A DNA stretch of 64,000 nucleotides from an uncultured Winogradskyella sp. (GTDB lineage: Bacteria; Bacteroidota; Bacteroidia; Flavobacteriales; Flavobacteriaceae): NCBI RefSeq assembly GCF_947495255.1, contig NZ_CANLYI010000009.1, positions 1-64,000 on the forward strand, read 5' to 3'. This document shows, piece by piece, positions 46,016-54,300 of the stretch. Numbering within the stretch: position 1 is the stretch's first letter; every line of letters begins with the position of its first letter. A program made the position numbers and the translations under genes. The notes below the pieces were generated by a model. That model was not told where the DNA came from, ran no database searches, and saw nothing but the letters and a program-made list of their open reading frames with translations.

Positions 46016-46220
46016 AATTATTAAAACAGTTCTTTGAAAATATAAAAACATAGGTTATTGATGTAGTAATGCAACAATGACCTAAGGTGAAAAACTGTTC
46101 TTGAAAGCTTTAAGCTTATTGTGTTGCCTTTGTAATGAAGTGTATGCAATATCGAATTAAGACTGTAAAGAACATTTTTTACCAGTAATCTGGGACATTT
46201 AGTTGTCCCAGATTATTTAA
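46016..46220 (+). ncRNA. Candidate small RNA, tandem copy A
   Basis: Predicted transcript of about 205 nt from the start set by the -7 element to the terminator at 46187-46214. It is not coding in any frame. Copy B (46469-46672) shares long identical stretches: AGTTCTTTGAAAATATAAAAA near the 5' end, GTGTATGCAATAT, and the last 60 bases. Predicted structure: a long-range helix joins GTTCTTT (46029-46035) with AAAGAAC (46167-46173), enclosing a stem with strands TAGGTTATTG and CAATGACCTA. In copy B this stem is kept by paired changes, supporting a selected structure. GTTCTTTGA near the 5' end resembles the conserved box in Bacteroidetes rRNA leaders (from memory). A 6S-like RNA is one alternative. 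Confidence 0.72.
46187..46214 (+). terminator. Intrinsic terminator of RNA copy A
   Basis: AATCTGGGAC and GTCCCAGATT form a 10-bp stem with loop ATTTAGTT, followed by ATTTAAAAC. Identical stem and loop in copy B. Confidence 0.88.
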
Positions 46221-46367
46221 AACATTGGTTGTCAACTACTGTAAAGTAAGTGCAACCAGTTTGAAATGATTTAATTTATTTTACTAAAATTGGTCTTTTA
46301 AAAAATCCAGAAATGGGAGGTTTGATTGGTTGGTTAGACGTACAGATAAAATGAATCGTCTCAACAG

Positions 46368-46395
46368 GAAACTGGAAGTTTAGACTTCCAGTTTC
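46368..46395 (+). terminator. Second terminator of cassette A
   Basis: GAAACTGGAAGT with ACTTCCAGTTTC, a perfect 12-bp stem, loop TTAG, then TATTTTAAAA. It ends the spacer after RNA A, so a read-through or separately started transcript of about 150 nt would also stop here. Confidence 0.85.
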
Positions 46396-46419
46396 TATTT
46401 TAAAAAATATTACTCAGGC

Positions 46420-46431
46420 TGACTTGGGTCA
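46420..46431 (+). promoter_or_regulatory. Dyad site 15, TGACTTGGGTCA, promoter of RNA copy B
   Basis: -7 element TAAATTAG at 46455-46462, exactly 35 bases from the dyad start. Same dyad and -7 sequences as site 14. Confidence 0.78.
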
Positions 46432-46468
46432 GTTCGCAATCTTACAAGTCGTTGTAAATTAGCAGTAT

Positions 46469-46672
46469 AATTAATAAGATAGTTCTTTGAAAATATAAAA
46501 ATATAGGGTCTTGGTGTAGCAATACAACAATGGCCTTAGGTGCAAAACTGTACTTGAAAGCTTTAAACGTATTGTGTTGACTTTGTAAAGAAGTGTATGC
46601 AATATCAGAGTAAGACTGTAAAGAACATTTTCACCAGTAATCTGGGACATTTAGTTGTCCCAGATTATTTTA
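46469..46672 (+). ncRNA. Candidate small RNA, tandem copy B
   Basis: Same architecture as copy A, about 204 nt, ending in the identical terminator at 46639-46666. The inner stem reads TAGGGTCTTG on one side and CAATGGCCTTA on the other; compared with copy A, T-A became G-C and A-T became C-G, so pairing is preserved while the sequence changed. The outer helix GTTCTTT with AAAGAAC is unchanged. The central loop around GTAGCAATACAACAATGG is less conserved. It is best read as a paralogous RNA that has diverged under structural constraint. Confidence 0.72.
46639..46666 (+). terminator. Intrinsic terminator of RNA copy B
   Basis: Same stem (AATCTGGGAC, GTCCCAGATT) and 8-base loop as in copy A, followed by ATTTTAAG. 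Confidence 0.88.
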
Positions 46673-46812
46673 AGTATTGGTTATTAAATACCATAGAACA
46701 ACTATAACCTATATGGAGCGATTGAAATTGTTTATTACTAAAACTAATGTATTCTAATGTTAGAAAAAGAGTATTTTAGTGTAGGTATAAATAAAAATAG
46801 TCACTTCATTAG

Positions 46813-46840
46813 AAAACGGGAAGCCTTGGCTTCCCGTTTT
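46813..46840 (+). terminator. Second terminator of cassette B
   Basis: AAAACGGGAAGCC with GGCTTCCCGTTTT, 13-bp perfect stem, loop TT, then T. A different sequence from the second terminator of cassette A but in the same relative place. Confidence 0.88.
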
Positions 46841-46879
46841 TGATTTAGAACATATTCTAAATGTATCAAACTAATAAAA

Positions 46880-47308
46880 ATGAATAAACTATGTCTTTCT
46901 ATATTACTCTTATTTACTGTTAATTTAAATTCACAAAATCTTTCCGAACTTTATAATGACGTAAAGTCGTCTGTAGTAGTCATCAATATTATTACTGTAG
47001 AATCAAGAAAAGTTAATGATGATTTAAATTTACTAGCAAAAGCCACTCAAGGATCCGGTGTTTTAATATCTGAAGATGGTCTAATTTGGACCGCAGCCCA
47101 TGTGGTGCAATCTGCTGAATTAGTTCAGGTAGAATTTTTAGATGGTGAACTTTTTGAAGCTGATGTTTTGTCATCAAACCCATTAGCGGATGTTGCATTA
47201 ATCAAAATTAAAGGTGAATTTCACTTAAAGAACAAAAAAGGCGATAGTCTTTCTATGACTATTTTAAGGCAAGGAAAAATAATTAGCCTAGAATTTATCA
47301 AGGAATAA
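46880..47308 (+). pseudogene. Internally deleted HtrA/DegP-like protease
   Basis: 142 residues. A signal peptide (about 1-18), then the trypsin-like start with GSGVLISEDGLIWTAAHVVQ (catalytic His in AAHV) and ADVALIKI (catalytic Asp). The catalytic Ser region (GNSGGP) and nearly all of the PDZ domain are absent: after ALIKIKGEFHLKNKK the sequence jumps to GDSLSMTILRQGK, which is the end of a PDZ domain. An in-frame internal deletion of a larger gene explains this. It cannot be an active protease. It lies 40 bases after the terminator of RNA cassette B, so it has no obvious promoter. Confidence 0.82.
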
Positions 47309-47344
47309 ATTGAATTTGTTTACGTTTTAAAATCATTTTCAACA

Positions 47345-47815
47345 TTAAAGAAAATTCAATTCACTTTTGTCTCCTCTTAAAATTAACAAATAACAACCGC
47401 TATTCAACATTTTTAAAGACATTGTTGCTTGTGCTTCACTACCACCAATTCCTCTAAAAATTCCGTAAGAACCAGAAGATAATGTCGCTAAAGATTTCCC
47501 GTTTATTTTATGAAGAAATATTGTCATTAAATATCCTACAATAAATACAAATCCGCTTTCTGGATTATAATAAGAACCAAAATTTACAGTCTTACCCATT
47601 AAATCCTGCCAATATAACTTAATAATACTATTATCCATTGAATACATAATATCTTTATCTATACAATATTGGTTCACTTTTCCTAAAATAGAAAGATGAA
47701 AAAGATTGGTATTTGCTTCTTTTAAATCTTTCAAAGCATTTTCTAATTGCCGTAAATCTTTATAGGCTTTAAAAGATACTTGTTTTTGCTCTGTGTTGAA
47801 GTTATTTGACATCAT
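47345..47815 (-). CDS. Hypothetical protein, 156 residues
   Basis: N-terminal part charged and helical (AYKDLRQLENALKDLKEANTN), a Gly-rich hydrophobic middle (VNFGSYYNPESGFVFIVGYLMTIFLH), then SLATLSSGSYGIFRGIGGSEAQATM. The arrangement of a short alpha/beta start and a Gly-rich hairpin reminds me of general stress proteins of the DUF1269/YflT type, but I cannot confirm it. Own promoter: dyad site 16, minus side. Confidence 0.65.
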   Translation of the reverse strand: MMSNNFNTEQKQVSFKAYKDLRQLENALKDLKEANTNLFHLSILGKVNQYCIDKDIMYSMDNSIIKLYWQDLMGKTVNFGSYYNPESGFVFIVGYLMTIFLHKINGKSLATLSSGSYGIFRGIGGSEAQATMSLKMLNSGCYLLILRGDKSELNFL

Positions 47816-47880
47816 TATTTTAATATAGTTGGTATAATACCTAACAAAACTAAGTTAAGTCCTTTAAGGCTTATTGTAAA

Positions 47881-47892
47881 TGATGTAGGTCA
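47881..47892 (-). promoter_or_regulatory. Dyad site 16, TGATGTAGGTCA
   Basis: Minus-strand -7 element TAACTTAG (47857-47850), exactly 35 bases from the dyad, 35 bases before the ATG at 47815. The plus strand has no matching element; site 17 serves the other side. Confidence 0.72.
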
Positions 47893-47949
47893 ATCAAAAA
47901 AAACAAACCCAATTTGATATGTTAAAACCGTAAATAAAACTTTAACAAC

Positions 47950-47961
47950 TGATCTGTATCA
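47950..47961 (+). promoter_or_regulatory. Dyad site 17, TGATCTGTATCA
   Basis: -7 element TATCTTTA at 47985-47992, exactly 35 bases from the dyad start, 37 bases before the ATG at 48029 of the YtxH operon. Confidence 0.76.
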
Positions 47962-48028
47962 TTTTAGAAAAGGCAATCGCTAATTATCTTTATAGTATAT
48001 AAATAATAACAACTTAAATAATTACACC

Positions 48029-48358
48029 ATGGAAAATAATAATGGAAATCTATTTATATCCTTTTTAACTGGCGCAGCCATTGGTGCGGGTCTAGGTATT
48101 CTATTTGCACCATTTAAAGGTAGCGAAACTAGAGAAAAAATAAAACATACAGTAGCAGATACCACACACGATATTTCTGATCGTTTAAAACAAGCTAAAG
48201 ACGAACTTACTAAAACTGCTCATGAAAAAAAGGAAGCTTTTGATAAAAAATTAGATGAGACTGTTTCTAACATGAGTTATAAAGCAGAAGATCTAATTAC
48301 TTCCTTAGAGGCTAAACTTGAAGATCTTAAGAAGAAAAATGCACAACTGCATAAATAA
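48029..48358 (+). CDS. YtxH-like protein
   Basis: 109 residues. The YtxH pattern: a short Gly-rich membrane helix LTGAAIGAGLGILFAPFKGSETREKI followed by a Lys/Glu-rich helix to the end (KQAKDELTKTAHEKKEAFDKKL). Family function unknown; general stress proteins of Gram-positives belong to it. First gene of a three-gene operon, with 8- and -4-base spacings. Confidence 0.86.
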   Translation: MENNNGNLFISFLTGAAIGAGLGILFAPFKGSETREKIKHTVADTTHDISDRLKQAKDELTKTAHEKKEAFDKKLDETVSNMSYKAEDLITSLEAKLEDLKKKNAQLHK

Positions 48359-48366
48359 AGACTTAT

Positions 48367-48717
48367 ATGGCTTTTGATCAATTTAAAGAAACTATTAAAG
48401 AAGTAGATGTAGATGCACGTAGTTATTTAAAATATAGCGAATCGTATCTAGAACTAAAAGTATTTAAAATACTTATGAGGTTAGTAACTAGTTTTTTTCA
48501 AACTGCATTAGTAGGATCACTCTTGTTACTAGCCTTATTTGTTTTATCTATTGCAATAGCTTATGTCATAGGACAAACGCTGGAAAGCACCTGGCTAGGG
48601 TTTGTAATTGTAAGCGTGTTCTTAATGCTTTTAGCTCTACTCTCTTATAAATTTCGGAAAAAACTAAACAAACCAATAATCAGGTTTTTCTCTTCACATT
48701 ATTTTAATAAATTATGA
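48367..48717 (+). CDS. Holin-family-like membrane protein
   Basis: 116 residues with two membrane helices (about 42-68, LVGSLLLLALFVLSIAIAYVI, and 75-95). It matches the small membrane proteins listed as phage holin family 3_6 that often follow YtxH genes in Flavobacteria; there is no phage here. It overlaps the next gene by 4 bases (ATGA). Confidence 0.76.
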   Translation: MAFDQFKETIKEVDVDARSYLKYSESYLELKVFKILMRLVTSFFQTALVGSLLLLALFVLSIAIAYVIGQTLESTWLGFVIVSVFLMLLALLSYKFRKKLNKPIIRFFSSHYFNKL

Positions 48718-48926
48718 TACACAAATACTACAATTCTTTTGAAGAAATTGACACACATCTCAACATACTAAAACTACAAAAGTCCATAGAAAAAGAGCTG
48801 TTGGTTTATAATTACCATAAAGTGAAATATTTGCTTTATCCAAAACATATTGCATTAGAAATTGGTGACATTCTTCAAGATAAGATTATCAAGATACTTC
48901 TAAATCGCTATTATTGGATATTTTGA
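48714..48926 (+). CDS. Hypothetical protein, 70 residues
   Basis: Starts inside the stop of the previous gene, so it is translationally coupled. Sequence: a helix around SFEEIDTHLNILKLQKSIEK, then VKYLLYPKHIALEIGDILQDK. Third gene of the YtxH operon. Not a recognised family. Confidence 0.65.
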   Translation: MIHKYYNSFEEIDTHLNILKLQKSIEKELLVYNYHKVKYLLYPKHIALEIGDILQDKIIKILLNRYYWIF

Positions 48927-49233
48927 CTAATACCTACTGAGATTTAATATAAGTGTATAGCATAATAACCTGTAGATTATAGCTTTAGTTTACAAAACAA
49001 AAGTTCTAGGCATAAATTTCTTAAAACATAATTAAATTTTGCTGTTTAATTGGTAGATTAATATTCCAAAATTTTTCAGAAGTAAAAACAAAATACACTT
49101 ACCACATTGTCTTAAATCTATTTAACGGCATAACATTAGCGTTTGCATTATGGGTACTTATGCTTGACGATTATTGGAATCCAAAAGACTATCGATTTTT
49201 TTAGAATGAATTTACTATAATTAATTCTCATCA
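48927..49233. other. Gap with a remnant of a membrane protein frame
   Basis: Plus-strand frame from about 49063 to 49203 encodes KTKYTYHIVLNLFNGITLAF and then a segment ending DYWNPKDYRFF, hydrophobic in the middle, closed upstream by a stop and lacking any start codon before the late ATG. It may be the broken end of a small membrane protein gene. Nothing else seen. Confidence 0.4.
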
Positions 49234-50265
49234 TTAAACGTCAGTGCTATATTCCGATAACTTTCCATATTCAGCCATATAAATCTTAATCAATCCTAAA
49301 AAGACACTTACTAACAGAGGACCAAAAATCACTCCAATAAACCCAAATAAAGGAATACCTACAAGTACTCCAAAAAGCGTAATCAATGGATGTACATCAT
49401 CTAGTTTTTTGAGAATATATAACCTTAAAAGGTTATCTGTAGCACCAACGACTACAGTACCATAAGTTAAAATTCCCCAAGCCTGAAAAGAATTACCATA
49501 AGATAAAGCAAGTAAAAATACGGGTACAATTCCTATCGATATACCAACAAAAGGAATTAGCGAACCAATAGTTGTAATTGCAAACCAAAATAGCGCATCT
49601 TCAATACCAAAAATCACAAACCCAATAAGCGCAATAAAACCCTGTGCCAAAGCAACTAAAGGAATACCAATAGCATTAGATTTTACCATGGATTGTACTT
49701 CGCTACTAATTTCATCAATATTCTTAGAACTCATAGGAATAAAATCAGTAAAAGCCACCCTTAGTTTTTTAAAGTTAATTAGCATAAAATAAAGCATAAA
49801 GTACATAATACTGATAGCTATAAATAGATTTAAAGTACCGCCTGCCATATTTTGTATACGCTCTGTTAAAAAAGTGGTAACTGCTTGTGTATCGATCTGA
49901 GAATTAATGTCTATTCCTATTTCAGTTTCTAGATTTCCGATCAAATCTTTAAGAGCAATTATTACTTTTTCGCTATTACGAGTTATTTCAGAAATTTTAT
50001 TACCTAACAATAATCCAAAACCAATAAGAGGAATTAGAATAACAAAAAAAGAACCTATCATTAATGTCGCAGCAGCTAGTGCGGGTTTCCAGCGGTAATG
50101 AAACACTAATTTTTTCATTATGCTTTTTAATAAAATGTAAAATGTAATCGCGCCTAAAACACCTGTTAAATAAGGAAATATTTCGTAAAAAATTAAACTA
50201 CCAGTAAATATAATTAATAGTAACACAAAAATTTGACGGATTATTTTAGGCTCAATATGTGTCAT
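49234..50265 (-). CDS. AI-2E family transporter (PerM-like)
   Basis: 343 residues with about eight membrane helices and the signature region around DALFWFAITTIGSLIPFVGISIG. The family exports or imports small molecules, among them autoinducer-2 in one studied case and sodium/proton exchange in others. It follows the receiver-CRP gene by 11 bases on the same strand, so it is the last gene of the kinase-regulator operon. Confidence 0.86.
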   Translation of the reverse strand: MTHIEPKIIRQIFVLLLIIFTGSLIFYEIFPYLTGVLGAITFYILLKSIMKKLVFHYRWKPALAAATLMIGSFFVILIPLIGFGLLLGNKISEITRNSEKVIIALKDLIGNLETEIGIDINSQIDTQAVTTFLTERIQNMAGGTLNLFIAISIMYFMLYFMLINFKKLRVAFTDFIPMSSKNIDEISSEVQSMVKSNAIGIPLVALAQGFIALIGFVIFGIEDALFWFAITTIGSLIPFVGISIGIVPVFLLALSYGNSFQAWGILTYGTVVVGATDNLLRLYILKKLDDVHPLITLFGVLVGIPLFGFIGVIFGPLLVSVFLGLIKIYMAEYGKLSEYSTDV

Positions 50266-50276
50266 AAAATGTAGGT

Positions 50277-51347
50277 TTAACCAAACAGGGCAATGTCCTC
50301 AAGGGTTTCTTTGTCTTCTATCACTATTTTTCTAGCATGGCCAATGGTTATTAAGCCTTCATTCTTAAATTCGGTGAGCATACGAATGGCTGTTTCTGTA
50401 GCTGTACCAATAAGACCCGCAAAATCCTCTCTACAAATACTTATACCATTGTTTTCGTTATTTAGTAAAATAGACTTGTTATGTATGTCTAATAAGGTTT
50501 TAGCCACACGTTGTCTTACAGTTCCAAAAGCCACGTTAATTAATTGTTCTTGTACTTCTACTAAATTATTTGATATTATACTCACAAACTTATTGGCTAC
50601 ATCTTTATTGGCATGTAAAAGGCTAGTAAAATCAGATTTCGGAATTTCATATAGTTCTGCATCTTCAAGTATTGCTGCAGATTCTATATAGCTCCCATGG
50701 TCTGACAATAACGATAACTGCCCAACAAAATGACTATCACTATATAAACCAGTAACAAACTCTTTTCCCTTTTCGGTTGTTTTAAAGGTCTTTACAGCTC
50801 CACGTTGTATAAAATATAAACAATTAGCCCTATTGCCTTCTCTATAGAGTACGGTTCCTTTTCTATAATTTTGTGATGAATAATCTCTAGATAGATGGTC
50901 TAAATCCAAATAGTTTGAGGCTGCTTTTATAAATTGTGTAACACCTTCAATGGAAGAAGAATAGTGCTCTTTTAAAAAATCGTGTTTTCTTAGTCTACAA
51001 TCTATTGCTTCAAGCAATTCTTTTTCGCTGAAAGGCTTTGTTAAATAATCATCAGCACCCAAATTCATGCCTTTTCTCATGTCTATTTTTTCTGTTTTAG
51101 CAGTGAGAAAAATAAATGGAATTCTGGCTGTATTGGTGTTTTGGTTTAAATCTTGTAATACTTCATAGCCATCTAATTCTGGCATCATAATATCGCACAC
51201 AATAACATCTGGAAGTAGTTCTTTTGCCTTTTTAACACCTACTTTTCCGTTTTCGGCTGTTGCAGTACTATAACCTGCAAGCTCTAGAATGTCTGCTGTA
51301 TTTTCGCGAACAATCTCATTGTCTTCTATAATCAGTACTTTTTTCAT
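50277..51347 (-). CDS. Receiver-CRP fusion transcription regulator
   Basis: 356 residues: a response-regulator receiver (1-120; acidic pair Glu8/Asp9, phospho-acceptor Asp52 in CDIMMPELDG, Thr82, Lys104), a linker, a cyclic-nucleotide-binding-like beta roll (about 155-260, GTVLYREGNRANCLYFIQRGAVK) and a CRP-type winged helix (about 285-345). The recognition helix, TETAIRMLTEF, keeps Glu and Arg at the positions FNR and CRP use to read TGA half sites (E209 and R213 of FNR). There is no FNR-like Cys cluster. It fits the class II dyads of the window and is the best in-window candidate for their regulator. It is 37 bases downstream of the LOV kinase gene. Confidence 0.92.
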   Translation of the reverse strand: MKKVLIIEDNEIVRENTADILELAGYSTATAENGKVGVKKAKELLPDVIVCDIMMPELDGYEVLQDLNQNTNTARIPFIFLTAKTEKIDMRKGMNLGADDYLTKPFSEKELLEAIDCRLRKHDFLKEHYSSSIEGVTQFIKAASNYLDLDHLSRDYSSQNYRKGTVLYREGNRANCLYFIQRGAVKTFKTTEKGKEFVTGLYSDSHFVGQLSLLSDHGSYIESAAILEDAELYEIPKSDFTSLLHANKDVANKFVSIISNNLVEVQEQLINVAFGTVRQRVAKTLLDIHNKSILLNNENNGISICREDFAGLIGTATETAIRMLTEFKNEGLITIGHARKIVIEDKETLEDIALFG

Positions 51348-51384
51348 CGAAAAATTATATTTTTATTCCCAAGTTATTGAGACC

Positions 51385-54300
51385 TCATTCATTATTATTA
51401 ATGGGCAATTCAACGCAAAACGTTGTGCCTTCATTTAGTTTACTTTTAAAACTAATAGTTCCATCCATTAGCTCGGTATAGTGCTTCGCTATATTTAATC
51501 CTAAACCTGTTCCTTCTATATTTATAGCATTATTTGCTCTAAAAAAACGATTAAACAATTGGTCTTGTTCTTCCTGAGGAATACCAATACCGCTATCTCT
51601 AATTTCTATTAATACTTTATCATTGTTTTTAGATATTTTAAAATTTATAATTGAATTTACTGAGGAGTATTTTGATGCGTTAGATATGAGATTGGTAATT
51701 ATTTGACGAAGTAATTTAGCATCTAGATTTACAATTAGATGCAACAGACTTGAATTAAAATTGATTTGCTGTGCTTTTTTCAGAGTCACTTTACTTTCAT
51801 TAATCAAAATTTTAACAAAATTGATAATTTCAAAGTGTTCCTTTACAGCTTTTGTTTTACCCTCTTCTAATTTACTTAATGAGAGAAAATCGTTTAAAAT
51901 AGTGACAAGGTGATTTACATTCTGTTCAATTTGTAATACGTATTTTTCTCTTTTTACCTCTGTTCCATATCCATTTTGCTTGCGTATTAAAATAGCAGAA
52001 GTTAGTATAGCACTTAGAGGCGTTCTAAACTCGTGAGATGCTGTAGATACAAAACGCGATTTTAGTTGATTTAATTCTTGCTCTTTTTTTAGTGCATTTT
52101 GTATTCTAAATTCAATTTCCTTTTGCTCTGAAATATCGTTGTAAACCATTAAGGCATTAGATACTTGGTTGTTTTCATCAAATAAAGGTGCAGTGTTTAC
52201 AGAGAAGTATCTGTTTTTATATTCAATCTCAAAAGAGAGATTGGTTCCAGAGAGTGTTTTAGATATGTATTGTTTTAGTATTGTTTTTCGTTCTTCAGAA
52301 AAAAAGGAAAGATCATCTAGCATCATGTCTTCAAAAACAAGTGATTTAAAACCAAGTTTATTTAACGCTTCTCCTTCGGCTAAAACTAATTGAAAATCTT
52401 TATTTACAACAGCAATAATGCCTTTTGGGAAATTTTTTGCAATTGCAGTAGTAATTGATTTACTAATGATAGTTTCACTTTCTGCTTGTTTGGTAATCTG
52501 TATTTGATCTTCAAGATTAAGATTAGTAACCACCAACTCTTGTACGGTTGCCATAACTTCTTGTGTGCGCTCTTTTACTTTTTCCTCTAATTGCTTAGCG
52601 TATATTTCTAACTGCTTTTTACTTTCTTTTAGTACAATTGTATTGTTATTTTTTTCAATGGCAATACTAGCTAGATATGTCATATCTAAAAGCATTTCTT
52701 TTTCGTTTGCTATAGGTGGTCTTGCAGATAAGCTATAAAAACTTAATACACCTAGTACTTTATTCGTAGATGACATAATAGGGAATGACCAACACGCTTT
52801 TAAACCATCTTTTAAGGCCATATGTTTATAACCTTCACAAAACACGTTAGTTTCTATATCAGAGGCAATAACTTCTCTTTTTAAAAACGCTGCAGCACCA
52901 AACGTGCCTGCTTTTGGACTAATAACAGTACCATCAATAAAATTGCAGAATGCTTTTGGTAAATTTTGTGCCGCTAATATGTGTAATGTTTTATCTACTT
53001 TATCTAATACAGAAATAGAACCTATACAGTCTTTAAGATATATTTCTGCTGTATCAATAATTTTTTTAGTTATCGATTTTAAAGGCTTGTCTTGAGCTAT
53101 TGATTCTAATATTTTTTGAATTCTATCTTTAAGATCTTCTGACTTTATCTTATTTGTAACATCATTTTGCACACTTATAAAATGCGTTAATTTATTTTTG
53201 TTATTATATATAGGAGTAATTGTAACATCGTTCCAAAACAGTGTTCCATCTTTTCTATAATTACGTAACACAACATTACAAGCTTCACCTTCTGTAATAG
53301 CATTTCTCATGACATTAATCTCTTTTTGATCTCTATCATCGTCTTGTAAAAAATTACAGTTTCTGCCATATACTTCTTCTTTATTATAGCCTGTAATTTT
53401 TTCGAATGCAGCATTACAATAAATAATTGGTGGATGTGGTTTTTGTGCATCTGCAATTGTGATACTATTACTTGTGGACGCCAAAGCATTGTTCTTTATA
53501 TTTAGTTGTTCATCCTTTTCTCTTTCTTTAGTAACATCTCTAACTATTGTTAAAAGATTATGCTCATTCATAAGTACCGTACGAGCTTCAAAATGTTTTA
53601 TCGTTTCTTTAATTTTTAAGCTATACTCTGTAATCTGCATATTTCCAGAGGTTAACACAATTTGCTGTGAAAGTTTCACTTTTTTATAAATAGATGCAGG
53701 CAAAATATCTTTCATATTTTTACCAATGAATTTTTCTGGTGAAATAATTAAATCATCCCGGTTTTTGGCGTAAAAATCTGTATAGTTCCCTATTCTATCT
53801 TGTATAAGCATCATATCAGGCATGGCTTCTAATAATGCCTTCATTTTAGCTTTGTTGGCTTTTATGGTAAGCTCTTGCTTTTTATATGATGTTATATCTG
53901 CTACAAAACCTTCTAATGCAATAACCTTATTTTGCTTATTATAAATAGCTTCGCCTTTTACCCAAACGTATTTTAAACTTCCATTTTTGTGATGAATGCG
54001 ATACTCAAAATCATATGCTTTTCTTTTATTTATAGCTGTTTGCAAATGTTTCCATACTTTATTTCGATCCTCTTCAATAATAAGTTGGCCAAAATTTATG
54101 GTCTTATCTTTAAAATCCTGAAAAGGATATCCTGTGACTTCTAAACAACCTTCACTAATATATTCTGCTGTATAATTCTTATCATTCTTACAACGAAATA
54201 ATATTCCTTTTACATTATTAATTAATGTGTTAAATTTATGGTTACTTTCTATTAACTTATCATTTATTTTTTTTAGTTCTTGAAGACTTTCAGTGCGATT

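Larger units (their letters stand above)
45859..46879. other. 1.0-kb non-coding region with duplicated RNA cassette
   Basis: No frame of any length is supported. It holds two copies of a cassette of about 440 bp (from about 45960 and from about 46413), each with dyad, -7 element, an RNA of about 205 nt, a terminator, a diverged spacer and a second terminator. The two dyads are 453 bases apart. The cassettes are described separately. Confidence 0.85.

Noticed and set aside
45859..46879. CRISPR array because of the repeated blocks
   Set aside because: Only two copies of a unit of about 440 bp, with promoters and terminators; not short repeats with spacers.
48367..48717. Prophage holin
   Set aside because: The family name is historical; the neighbours are YtxH-like and hypothetical stress genes, and no other phage gene is present.
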